Notes under the pieces: model-generated | Told to the model about the DNA's origin: nothing | Database searches by the model: none | The model's input: the letters and a program-made list of their open reading frames with translations, nothing else | NCBI RefSeq assembly: GCF_000017685.1 | Contig: NC_010602.1 | Span: 2,125,501 to 2,189,500, forward strand | DNA: 64,000 bases | Source: Leptospira biflexa serovar Patoc strain 'Patoc 1 (Paris)' | GTDB lineage: Bacteria; Spirochaetota; Leptospiria; Leptospirales; Leptospiraceae | Direction: 5' to 3' | Shown here: one piece after another, positions 21,248 through 29,778 of the stretch | How the letters are laid out: each line of letters opens with the position of its first letter | Position numbering within the stretch: position 1 is the stretch's first letter | Program-made: the position numbers and the translations under genes

Positions 21248-22789
21248 ATGGAACGACGTTCATGGGTTTCTAGTGGATTGATTCTCTTCATTTCCTTCGG
21301 TCTTCTCGCAGCCGAATCGGATCCAAAAGGTTTTACCTTAAGTTTGAAGGATGCGGTCCAGTATGCGATCGAAAATAACCGCGAAGTGTTACAAGCACGA
21401 TTGGAATTGGCGAAAGCTGATTCCAATTTAATGAAGTACGAAGCCAAATATTCTTGGCGAGCCATTTCTCGGGCCGAAATCGACCAAAAGAAATTCCCTT
21501 TCAACCAAAACAATATCTTCACGGGAACCAAAACCCAAACCAATACCTACAGTGCAGGGATTGAGAAACTGTTTACGACAGGAACTTATTTCAAATTAGA
21601 AGCCAGATCCCAAAGATTTGACTCGAACGCATTTGAAAATCCAAACCAAACTCCGGCAGGCTTTACCGCACTCGGACTTCCTCCCCTCTACACTGACTCT
21701 TTGTCTGTGACCATCGCACAAGACCTTCTCAAAAATGCCTTTGGTGCCAACGAAAGGAATATGGAAAAAATCCTCGAAAACCAAACGGAGATCATGCGGG
21801 AACAAATGGAAGACCAAGTGGCATCCAAAGTGGTTTCCACTCTTGTGGACTATTGGAATTATTCCGTCAAAGAATCAGGATTCCAAACCTTCGAACAATT
21901 ATTAAAGAATACAAAAAACGTACGGGACCTCACCATCCGAAAACAAGGTTTAGGCCTATCCGAAAGTTTTGAAGTCAACCAGTGGAATGCCCTACTCTCA
22001 CAAGTCGAAGGGCAAATGGCACAAGCAACCGCAGAAAAAGAGGAAGCAAGACGAAAACTGATTCGGTCTTTGAACCTTCCTGAGGACACAGTTTTCCAAA
22101 AAACGACTCCCCTTTCGGAAGTGTTACCAGAGAAACTTGATTACCAAGCAGACATTGATTACGCATACAAACATAGAGCTGATTTCCGTGCCATCCAACG
22201 GAAAAAAGAAAATGCGGAACTCGCCATGAAAATGGCAAAAAACGAAGCCTTACCTTCGTTAAAAGCTGCCGGAACATATGGATACCAAGCACAAAATACG
22301 ATCAGTCCTCAAAACAATTATTCTGACGGCAGACAAGGTGTGCTCTCTTACCAATACCCTGTGATGCAAGGGTCATTGGATCTCAGTTACCCCATTATGG
22401 ACAAAGGGGTAAAAGTAGGAATCCGCGATGCGGAAATCCAAAGGCGACAAGTATCCCTCGAAGAAGCAGACCTTGTAAAAGCAGTTTCCGATGACGTCAA
22501 AACAAGAATTGATATTTTAAAAGCTTCTTACCGTGTGATGGAAAATGCAAAACGAACCGAAGAAGAATCTAAAAAGTATTACAACGGAGTCCTACGATCA
22601 TTCCAACAAGGAAGGTTCAATGCACTTGCAGTGAAAAATGCTTTAGACACATTGGTTCAGGATCAACTTTCCCTCGTCAGAGCGAAGGTGGATTACAACA
22701 TCAATTTACATAGATACTATGTGGCAAAAAATGCATTATTCGAAGAATACGGCGTGGACCGAGCCAAACTCCTTCCTGAAAATCTTTAA
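21248..22789 (+). CDS. TolC-family outer membrane efflux protein
   Basis: 513 residues with a signal peptide of about 21 residues ending LLAAES. It has two related halves of long heptad-like helices, the outer-membrane efflux protein repeat: the first opens TLSLKDAVQYAIENNREVLQ (about 30-49), the usual TolC start, and the second spans about 270-500. Such proteins form trimeric channels across the outer membrane and periplasm and partner with inner-membrane pumps or type I exporters. No pump or adaptor gene is nearby. It lies 58 bases after sucD beyond a terminator, so it should have its own promoter. The next gene starts 21 bases later and may be cotranscribed. Confidence 0.88.
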   Translation: MERRSWVSSGLILFISFGLLAAESDPKGFTLSLKDAVQYAIENNREVLQARLELAKADSNLMKYEAKYSWRAISRAEIDQKKFPFNQNNIFTGTKTQTNTYSAGIEKLFTTGTYFKLEARSQRFDSNAFENPNQTPAGFTALGLPPLYTDSLSVTIAQDLLKNAFGANERNMEKILENQTEIMREQMEDQVASKVVSTLVDYWNYSVKESGFQTFEQLLKNTKNVRDLTIRKQGLGLSESFEVNQWNALLSQVEGQMAQATAEKEEARRKLIRSLNLPEDTVFQKTTPLSEVLPEKLDYQADIDYAYKHRADFRAIQRKKENAELAMKMAKNEALPSLKAAGTYGYQAQNTISPQNNYSDGRQGVLSYQYPVMQGSLDLSYPIMDKGVKVGIRDAEIQRRQVSLEEADLVKAVSDDVKTRIDILKASYRVMENAKRTEEESKKYYNGVLRSFQQGRFNALAVKNALDTLVQDQLSLVRAKVDYNINLHRYYVAKNALFEEYGVDRAKLLPENL

Positions 22790-22810
22790 GAGAACACCGG
22801 GAGGTTCCTT

Positions 22811-24265
22811 TTGATTCGCTCCCGAGTATTTTTTGCCGTTGGGATTCTATTCTTAATCATCATCTTTTTTACCTATACCTTTGTTGATTTCCGCGAAAGA
22901 GACGACAAAGCTTACGATTTTTACCAGTCAGAATCCTATCTAAAAGTATTTAAACTTTATGGTGAATCGGAAATCCCAACGAGTGAATTGGAATTGACCA
23001 TCCTTTCCCAAGCTCTTTCCCAATTGGAAAAACAATTAAACGGAAAAGACACAGGAAAAGATCTACTGAAATACTTTCAGAAACGAAAGGATACCAAACT
23101 GATCGAATGGGAAACCACGAGAGGAACCTACTACCACATCGAAGATCCGTATTTTTCTCATTTGAAAAAACATGGAACAGGTTACAAACGAGCCCTCATC
23201 ACAAAAATCAATGCGATCTCCAAACCCATTCCCAAATCGGAAGTCACACATTTTTTACTGCTTTTGATTTTGGAAGACCCAAGGGGGATGGAAGAAAGTT
23301 TCAGTGAGGCTTTATCCCATTTACTCAGTTTACCCTTTGAGCCCATTGGAGAAATTGAAACTGGATTTTTATTACAAACCTTACATTTTTTATCCCAAGT
23401 TTCAGGAACGAATCTTTACCACCAAACAGCAATCATTCGAGGAAAAAACGTCAACTTAAGAAGTGGACCAGGTCGCGAAAACGCAGAAGTAGGAAAGGTT
23501 AGCGAACCGGAACCTACAATTTGTTTGGAAGAAGATGGGACAGAAGAAACCATCGCCGGAAACATTGGCCACTGGAAACGTTGTTACTTTCCCAATACCC
23601 AAAAAACAGCTTGGATCTTTTCAGGGTTTTTGAAGGAAACCCTTGCAGAAGAAAATTTAATTTCCGAATTTGAAAAACGATTCAAGGCGGTGGACAATGA
23701 GATCCGAATCGACTTTGAAGGTTGGGATGGGAAAAAAATCCCCCAAACTTTTTTTGGGAAATACATACCACGAGAATCGATCCGAGTGTATGGAGAAACC
23801 GGATTTCCCATTTATGGAAGTTCAGGAAAAGAATCCCCATCGGAAAGGATCTGCAAAAAACTCTCAGGCAATAAAAACTACTTCGAATTTTCCTTTATGC
23901 CAACGGATTCAGATACTCCGATCCCCTTTCTCGAAATCCATTTGCAATATAATAATATAGAGCACCTAGCCTATTCCATTTCCTTAGATCACGATTCCAT
24001 TTGGGTCAATAAAAATCGATATGTCCTCGACGGAGCCAAAAGGAGAGAAAATCTGTCCTTACATATCGAAAATCGAATCGGCGACAAATGGAACGCAAGC
24101 CTTTGGAGAAGGAATACTGGCCTCATCCAATCCATCCGTTCCTATCCCCAATCTGAATCGATCCTCGAGGCGGGAAAGTATTCATGGGAGATTTGTCTCC
24201 CATTGGTCACAAAGCCGAACCGTGACCATGTTTTATTGTTTGAATTGAGAACAGGAATTCATTAA
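22811..24265 (+). CDS. membrane-anchored protein with a bacterial SH3 domain
   Basis: 484 residues from TTG 22811, a start supported by GGGAGG at 22799-22804, six bases upstream. A single N-terminal membrane segment (about 7-26) leaves the rest outside the cytoplasm. Residues 30-210 are helical and unassigned. An SH3b domain lies at about 213-280, with the typical GKNVNLRSGPGRENAEVGKV opening and a closing AWIFSGFL. Residues 285-484 are beta-rich and unassigned. SH3b domains often bind peptidoglycan, so a cell-wall-associated role is possible. It sits between the TolC-like gene and the FmdB-like gene, and spacings of 21 and 10 bases suggest one transcript. Confidence 0.78.
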   Translation: MIRSRVFFAVGILFLIIIFFTYTFVDFRERDDKAYDFYQSESYLKVFKLYGESEIPTSELELTILSQALSQLEKQLNGKDTGKDLLKYFQKRKDTKLIEWETTRGTYYHIEDPYFSHLKKHGTGYKRALITKINAISKPIPKSEVTHFLLLLILEDPRGMEESFSEALSHLLSLPFEPIGEIETGFLLQTLHFLSQVSGTNLYHQTAIIRGKNVNLRSGPGRENAEVGKVSEPEPTICLEEDGTEETIAGNIGHWKRCYFPNTQKTAWIFSGFLKETLAEENLISEFEKRFKAVDNEIRIDFEGWDGKKIPQTFFGKYIPRESIRVYGETGFPIYGSSGKESPSERICKKLSGNKNYFEFSFMPTDSDTPIPFLEIHLQYNNIEHLAYSISLDHDSIWVNKNRYVLDGAKRRENLSLHIENRIGDKWNASLWRRNTGLIQSIRSYPQSESILEAGKYSWEICLPLVTKPNRDHVLLFELRTGIH

Positions 24266-24275
24266 AGGAGAAACT

Positions 24276-24506
24276 ATGGCTACCTACGATTACCACTGTC
24301 ACACATGCGGAAAAGACTTTGAACACGTGCAGTCCATGAAGGAAGATACTTTGACCGAATGCCTTTGTGGGGAAAAGGGATCTGTGGAAAGGCGAATCTC
24401 GGCAAGTGCCGGAATCATTTTCAAAGGATCTGGTTTTTACGTAACCGATTACAAAAAAGAAAGTGCCCCCGCTACGCCTTCTAAAAGCGAACCAAGCAGC
24501 ACGTAA
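24276..24506 (+). CDS. FmdB-family zinc ribbon protein
   Basis: 76 residues. The family's zinc ribbon is clear: MATYDYHCHTCGKDFE with Cys8 and Cys11, a second pair in the CLCGEKG segment, then the conserved FKGSGFYVTDY ending around residue 60 and a low-complexity Ser/Pro tail. FmdB was named from a putative regulator of formamidase in Methylophilus, but the function of most members is unknown. It is 10 bases after the SH3b gene and its stop lies 14 bases before the lpxI start, inside an apparent operon that continues into lipid A synthesis. Confidence 0.85.
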   Translation: MATYDYHCHTCGKDFEHVQSMKEDTLTECLCGEKGSVERRISASAGIIFKGSGFYVTDYKKESAPATPSKSEPSST

Positions 24507-24519
24507 AAAAGGAATTTTT

Positions 24520-25386
24520 TTGGTTTCAAAAGGTAGATTGGCAATCATCGCTGGTGACGGAGAGCTCCCTCACATTGGAATGAAGGAGGCACTTCTTGCA
24601 GGCGAGGATCCACTCTTCCTTGGCCTCATCGAATCCGATTTTTCCCCCAGAGGACAGGAGTCTCGTACCATTCCAGTCCACATCACACAAGTGGGGAAAA
24701 TTTTAAAAACCATCCAAAAGGAAAAGATCTCGCGGATCCTCATGCTTGGGAAAGTGAGAAAGGACCTTCTCTTCCAAAAACTCAAATTTGACCTCAAAGC
24801 CCTCTCTATCTTAGCAAGAACCATCAACCGCAATGACTACCCCATTTTCCTTGCCATCGCCGAGGAATTTGAAGCGATGGGGGTGAAAGTGATCTCACAA
24901 AAGATCTATCTCAAATCACTACTCCTTCCAGAAGGTCGTTACACTCCTAAAAAATTCTCAACGCAAGAGTTGAAAGACATCATGTTTGGGATGGAATACG
25001 CTGAAAAAATGGCCGATTTAGACATTGGCCAAATGGTGGTCGTGAGCGACGAATCCGTGATTGCTGTGGAAGCTGTGGAAGGCACCGATGAAACCATTCG
25101 CCGTGGTGGCCTTTACACCAAAAAAAAGGGAGATGCGGTCGTCTGCAAAAGCCCCAAAACAAAACAAGACGAACGATTTGATTTACCCACAATTGGAATT
25201 CATACCTTTCAGGTGATGTTAGAAAGTGGATGTAAAACATTATGCATCCGTGAAGGAGAAACCCTTGTGGTCAATCCCAAGGAAGTGATCGAATTTGCCA
25301 CAAAACACAAATTAAACTTTTGTGTCCTCGGTAAAAATGGAAATAAGGTTCTCAATGGTAGCCAAAAAAAAATCACACCGATCTAA
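24520..25386 (+). CDS. lpxI: UDP-2,3-diacylglucosamine diphosphatase LpxI
   Basis: I choose TTG 24520 (288 residues) because AAGGAA is placed seven to eight bases upstream and the family's N-terminus GRLAIIAGDGELP follows within five residues. The protein is a DUF1009/LpxI homologue, with the second conserved region near GMEYAEKMADLDIGQMVV and VEAVEGTDETIRRGG. LpxI hydrolyses UDP-2,3-diacylglucosamine to lipid X in organisms that lack LpxH. The gene overlaps the start of lpxB, whose enzyme uses that product, which supports the assignment. Cytoplasmic or peripheral on the inner membrane. Confidence 0.9.
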   Translation: MVSKGRLAIIAGDGELPHIGMKEALLAGEDPLFLGLIESDFSPRGQESRTIPVHITQVGKILKTIQKEKISRILMLGKVRKDLLFQKLKFDLKALSILARTINRNDYPIFLAIAEEFEAMGVKVISQKIYLKSLLLPEGRYTPKKFSTQELKDIMFGMEYAEKMADLDIGQMVVVSDESVIAVEAVEGTDETIRRGGLYTKKKGDAVVCKSPKTKQDERFDLPTIGIHTFQVMLESGCKTLCIREGETLVVNPKEVIEFATKHKLNFCVLGKNGNKVLNGSQKKITPI

Positions 25387-26569
25387 TACAAAAAAAAATA
25401 TCCTAGTCATAGCAGGCGAACATTCCGGAGACCTCATCGGTGCGGATCTTTTGTTAGAACTCAAAATGATCGAACCCGAATTCCATTTTTATGGAGTTGG
25501 GGGAGAGGGAATGATCCAAAACGGCCTCGAATCTTTAGAAGAGATGGAAAATTTAAGTGTGATTGGATTTTCAGAAGCGATCAAAAAGTATAGTTTTCTT
25601 AAAAAAGTATTCCATCGTTTATTAGAGGAAACGTCACATAGGCCCACTCAACTTGCTGTATTAATTGATTATCCTGGATTTAACCTGCGTCTAGCGGAGG
25701 AACTAAAAAAAAGAGGGATCCCAACAGTATTTTATGTTTCCCCGCAGATCTGGGCTTGGAAATTCAAACGAATCTATTTTATCAAAGAACATATCGCTCT
25801 CATGCTCACACTGTTTCGATTTGAGGAAGAGATTTACCATGAATACGGTGTGAATGCAAAATTTGTGGGCCACCCCATCACAAAACGAATCCCTGAAAAG
25901 TTAAAAAAAGAACCAAACATCCCAGAAAAATTACCAGACCCTCACCACGGTTATACGGTGGGACTATTACCCGGATCGAGAAAGGGAGAGATCCATCGAC
26001 TCATTGATCCCATCCTTGGGACGGCTGTATTACTCCACGAACAATGTAAGTTAGAAAAGAAAAAAATTGTATTTTTAGTACCGAACATCAATCAAAAAGA
26101 AGAAACGTTTTTATTACAAAAAATAGAAGCAATCAAACTTTCCCACCCCGACATCCAAATCCATTACCTATGGAATTCTTCGCTCCGCGTAATGGAAGCC
26201 AGTGACCTACTCCTCATTGCCTCTGGGACAGCTACATTAGAAGGATTGTATTTTGAAACACCGATGGTGATTTTATATAAAGTAAGTTTGTTTACATATT
26301 TCCTTGGATCACTCCTGATCAAGTCCAAGTTCATTGGTTTAGCCAATATTCTTTGTGGAGAGGAAGTTTGCCGAGAGATCACTCAAAATGAATGTAGGCC
26401 AGAATACATAGTGAAGGAAGCTTGGAAAATTCTTTCCAATACAAAATTACGAAACAAAATCAAAGGGATCTTAAGAGAAGCAAAAGAAAGAGAATTGGGA
26501 ACAATGAACGCATCCAAAAAAGCAGCCAAAGAAATCCAAAATCTAATCAAACTACTTCCTGCGGATTAA
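25355..26569 (+). CDS. lpxB: lipid-A-disaccharide synthase
   Basis: 404 residues from ATG 25355, preceded by AAGG; it overlaps the end of lpxI by 32 bases. Family signatures are IAGEHSGDLIGADLL, YGVGGEGM, the FYVSPQIWAWK segment, LLPGSRKGEI and ASGTATLEGLYFETPM, in the right order for this GT19 glycosyltransferase. It condenses UDP-2,3-diacylglucosamine with lipid X to form the tetraacyl disaccharide of lipid A at the inner membrane. The N-terminus carries a basic stretch (VAKKKSHRSNTKK). The 3' end overlaps the convergent small lipoprotein gene by 18 bases. Confidence 0.93.
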   Translation: MVAKKKSHRSNTKKNILVIAGEHSGDLIGADLLLELKMIEPEFHFYGVGGEGMIQNGLESLEEMENLSVIGFSEAIKKYSFLKKVFHRLLEETSHRPTQLAVLIDYPGFNLRLAEELKKRGIPTVFYVSPQIWAWKFKRIYFIKEHIALMLTLFRFEEEIYHEYGVNAKFVGHPITKRIPEKLKKEPNIPEKLPDPHHGYTVGLLPGSRKGEIHRLIDPILGTAVLLHEQCKLEKKKIVFLVPNINQKEETFLLQKIEAIKLSHPDIQIHYLWNSSLRVMEASDLLLIASGTATLEGLYFETPMVILYKVSLFTYFLGSLLIKSKFIGLANILCGEEVCREITQNECRPEYIVKEAWKILSNTKLRNKIKGILREAKERELGTMNASKKAAKEIQNLIKLLPAD

Positions 26570-26902
26570 CCTGACCACTCGATTTTCCCAAGTCCCAATC
26601 CAAGATTTGGATTTGATATCGGAATATAGGAAGTATCCTTTCACAGTCTCTTCATCATAGGCTCGGATCCGAATCCCCATAGAATCTAAGTCCAACTCCA
26701 AACCTTCATTCCCATCAAATAGGATTTTTTTCCCTTCCAGGTCTAATTGGATTTGGTGGATTCCATTCTCCCATTCCAAAGTCCATTCTCCTTCTACATT
26801 TGGTAGACTGGCAATCGTGGGAGCTGTATCGGCAGGATTTGTTTTTTCCTTACACATAAAAAATACGGTCAGTAGAACAAAAATCAGGAGTCCATATTTC
26901 AT
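26552..26902 (-). CDS. small lipoprotein, 116 residues, unknown function
   Basis: I prefer ATG 26902 because it overlaps the stop of the AsmA-like gene by four bases (ATGA); an ATG four codons earlier is possible. The signal peptide ends in VFFMC (Cys16). The mature part is a compact beta-rich domain with regular tryptophans (EGEWTLEWENG, IGTWENRVVRL), like small lipocalin-type or META-type domains, but I cannot assign it. It is the last gene of the uvrD-TPR-AsmA group and overlaps the convergent lpxB end by 18 bases. Confidence 0.7.
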   Translation of the reverse strand: MKYGLLIFVLLTVFFMCKEKTNPADTAPTIASLPNVEGEWTLEWENGIHQIQLDLEGKKILFDGNEGLELDLDSMGIRIRAYDEETVKGYFLYSDIKSKSWIGTWENRVVRLIRRK

Positions 26903-29082
26903 TTGATGACGCATTTGTTCTCCTCTTCTGAAATGTTCAAACTCCCTCTTGTCTCTCCAATCAATCCATACAGAGTCATTTGGTAGTTTCCATTTTTATT
27001 ATTCCCATACCCTTTTAAATCAATGGTTTCACTACTGACCACCACGTCCGATAGGTAGTCCAAATCCGAATATCGATTCAAAGTGAACTCCAGATTGAAT
27101 GGTAGTTTTAAAGGTTTTAGATCAAAATTTCCTTTGGAAACCAAATCTCCATCTTTGAAATTGATACCAAATAATTTCAAAGAATAAGACGTCCTCGCAT
27201 CTTTATGCAACATATAATAATCACTTCCGATGCTATTAAAACTAAAATCCATACTCACATTCGTAGGTTTTAGATCGATCCCACAAACTGTCATCCATGG
27301 GTCTGACCATGGGTATTCTTTCAAATTCAGGTTCAAACTGAAGTTCGGAGTTTTACTCGCAAAATAAGAGACCATCGACAATTTAGAATCCGAATTGCCT
27401 AATCCTAGGTTCAGACTAAACCTTCCCTCTTTCACACTCAGATTCCCTTTGGATTCCCCAAGGGATTTGGAACCTCTGTAAGGATAAAAATGAGTGATTT
27501 GAATGCCTAAGTCAAAATTCATCGATTCTAGGAAGTATTTATAGAGTTTGGTTTGGTAAAAGTATTCCTCAGGGATCAGTTTTTCTTGCCTTTCCCTGAT
27601 TTCTTCCATTGTGTCTTTTTTCCAATCTTCATACAAGGGTTTCCAATCATTGGCGGTGAGTTCTGTGGATTGAAAGCTGAGTTTTGTTTTGGAAGCCATG
27701 GGGTAATAATAGGAACCATCTATTTTTTTCGACCGGCTCCAATCAGCAGAACCATTTCCCAAAAGGTGAGATGGTTTGCCAAAAATTTCTCCATCTAATT
27801 TCAAATCCCATTCATTGTTTGGTTTCCATTGGAAGGATAGTTTTCCGTTTTCCAATTGGAATAAAGAAGAATCCAATTTGATTCCACTGCCTGTCACTTC
27901 ACCAATCAGAGAAAACCATTTGTTTTTTTCGCCTGTTTCTTTTAACTCTAATTTCCCTTGAAGCGCACCAAACAAAGGAAAACGAACTACACCAGAAATG
28001 TCTGTAACATGTTCAAAGATATCTTCTAATGCACCAATTTGAAATTCAATCTTACGTGATAGCAATGTCTCTTTTGCCATTTGCGAAAGGACTTGCGACT
28101 TGATTTGGAAATCATTTCCGAGGAACTCACGTTCTTCTAATTCTTTTGTAAAATGGAACTTCTCTCTGAATCGAAATCCTTCGAGTAAATAATCCTCAAA
28201 AAAAGGTAATAAGATAAACGAATTTTCAAACTCAACTTCTCCATCCATCACAAAACCTGAATTCAAATTCGAAACGATTTTTCCTTCTCCTGATAAAACT
28301 GCTGATTGGACATTGGCTCCGAATAGAAAATTTGTGAGAAGGATGGCTTCTTCCGAAGGATAATTTTTCCAAAAGAATTCAAATTGGTAATCTTCTAAAT
28401 TGGTTTCGGAAAACTCCCCTTCACCTTTGATCCGAGTTGTGTTCGGGACCCAAAACCATCCATTATCATATTTTAAAAAGATTCGTTTGTTTTTCCGAAC
28501 CAAATCAATGTCCCATCCTTCTTTCCAGTCCACAAGCGTTGCATCGGATTTTTTAACCGTAAGTTTTGCATCATGGAATCGAATGTCTTTGATCCGGCTT
28601 GTTTGCGCGTATTCGATCAAACGATTTCGCAAATTTAAGTCTTCATTCAAAACCAAATGAGGACTATAAAAATCAATCCTTTCCACCGTGGGTGAGTCTT
28701 TGAAATAACTAGAAAGTCGAAAGGTTACTTTTTTTACCTTCAACATATGGTCGTTAAACGAAAAGTCTTCTTCGTTTGACACAACCAAATCTTCTATGAT
28801 TAACCCTTCCCTAAGTGAAAAATCAAAGACACCGATATCGACTGCCTTACCTAATTCCTTATTGATGGTTTGGGAAACCACTTTGCGTAGTTTGACGAGC
28901 GGGATGCGGTAATTGCGTAGGTAATACTCAAATCCATAGTAGGAAAGGACAAAGAGGAAAAAAACGAAACCAAGTGCTAAAAATGAAAATAGAACCCGTT
29001 TGTTTTCACGGATTCTATTCAGTAGCACTTCTAAGTTTTGTTTCCCTTGTAGGAAACGATGAGTCGAAAAGAAACGTTCCAA
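26899..29082 (-). CDS. AsmA-like membrane-anchored periplasmic protein
   Basis: 727 residues. One membrane segment (about 32-56) follows a basic N-terminus, and the remainder is predicted periplasmic and almost entirely beta-stranded. The section after the anchor (VSQTINKELGKAVDIGVFDFSLREGLIIEDLVVSN, cut here at several points in the read) matches the AsmA-type opening, in which a region resembling lipid-transport barrels starts. The C-terminal part (GYGNNKNGNYQMTLYGLIG) fits the AsmA_2/DUF3971 style. AsmA-like proteins act in phospholipid transport between membranes or in outer-membrane assembly. It is flanked by two lipoprotein genes (gap of six bases upstream, 4-base overlap downstream), so the three may form an envelope complex. 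Confidence 0.65.
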   Translation of the reverse strand: MERFFSTHRFLQGKQNLEVLLNRIRENKRVLFSFLALGFVFFLFVLSYYGFEYYLRNYRIPLVKLRKVVSQTINKELGKAVDIGVFDFSLREGLIIEDLVVSNEEDFSFNDHMLKVKKVTFRLSSYFKDSPTVERIDFYSPHLVLNEDLNLRNRLIEYAQTSRIKDIRFHDAKLTVKKSDATLVDWKEGWDIDLVRKNKRIFLKYDNGWFWVPNTTRIKGEGEFSETNLEDYQFEFFWKNYPSEEAILLTNFLFGANVQSAVLSGEGKIVSNLNSGFVMDGEVEFENSFILLPFFEDYLLEGFRFREKFHFTKELEEREFLGNDFQIKSQVLSQMAKETLLSRKIEFQIGALEDIFEHVTDISGVVRFPLFGALQGKLELKETGEKNKWFSLIGEVTGSGIKLDSSLFQLENGKLSFQWKPNNEWDLKLDGEIFGKPSHLLGNGSADWSRSKKIDGSYYYPMASKTKLSFQSTELTANDWKPLYEDWKKDTMEEIRERQEKLIPEEYFYQTKLYKYFLESMNFDLGIQITHFYPYRGSKSLGESKGNLSVKEGRFSLNLGLGNSDSKLSMVSYFASKTPNFSLNLNLKEYPWSDPWMTVCGIDLKPTNVSMDFSFNSIGSDYYMLHKDARTSYSLKLFGINFKDGDLVSKGNFDLKPLKLPFNLEFTLNRYSDLDYLSDVVVSSETIDLKGYGNNKNGNYQMTLYGLIGETRGSLNISEEENKCVIK

Positions 29083-29088
29083 AAAATC

Positions 29089-29778
29089 TTAGAGTTTGCC
29101 CTCCGGCTGTAATACTTCTAAGCATTCCTTTTGGATGGACTTTAGAGTTTCGTTGTTCGGAAATTCTTCCAGTCCTAGGTTTGCGACTTGTAAGCCTTTT
29201 TGGTAAAAACCAGTGTTTTTGTATTCAAATCCCATTTTGAGATAGGTTTTTGCCGCCGTCTCATAATAGAACTCATCCTTTTTCTGGTTTCCTTTCGTGT
29301 ATGTTTTCGTAAGGGTTGCCAGTGCTGGGTAGTATTCTCTTTCCGCAACGAGTGATTGGACAACGAGTTTTTTCCGTTCCATCAGATTCGTATTTTTATC
29401 GAGTTTTTCCGATTGGTTTAAAAACTGAATCGCTTTGCTGTATTCATTTTTGCCAATATAGGCCTTTCCCATTGCCAAATTCCACTCAGACAATTGGACA
29501 GGATTTGCCTTTGCTTGGTTGACTTGGTTCAGAGTCACGATCGTTTCTTCATAACGACCTAAATCCAATAATAATTTTCCCTTTTTGATGATGAGTTTAT
29601 CGCGGGATTCGTCAGATAATGCAGGGGATTTGAGATCAGCATCGATAGCTTCGATTTGGGCCAAATGGGACCCTGTATTGATTTTGGAAACTCCTGTGCG
29701 GATGGTTTCCTTGTTTGATGCGCAATTTTCAAATGCCACTACCAACAATAGGAGGGTGAGTGGGAGAATCGATTTCAT
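29089..29778 (-). CDS. TPR lipoprotein
   Basis: 229 residues with a signal peptide ending AFENC (Cys19). From about residue 60 the chain is a run of TPR-like helix pairs (LLLDLGRYEETIVTLNQV, AYIGKNEYSKAIQFLNQS), as in scaffold lipoproteins of the BamD or PilF type, though I do not see enough to name it. Its start overlaps the stop of the UvrD-like helicase gene (TAATG), and the AsmA-like gene follows after six bases, so it should be translated with them. Confidence 0.78.
   Translation of the reverse strand: MKSILPLTLLLLVVAFENCASNKETIRTGVSKINTGSHLAQIEAIDADLKSPALSDESRDKLIIKKGKLLLDLGRYEETIVTLNQVNQAKANPVQLSEWNLAMGKAYIGKNEYSKAIQFLNQSEKLDKNTNLMERKKLVVQSLVAEREYYPALATLTKTYTKGNQKKDEFYYETAAKTYLKMGFEYKNTGFYQKGLQVANLGLEEFPNNETLKSIQKECLEVLQPEGKL

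Noticed and set aside
20809..21543. 244-residue minus-strand open frame over sucD and the TolC-like gene
   Set aside because: It crosses a terminator and two supported genes, and the sequence is not protein-like.
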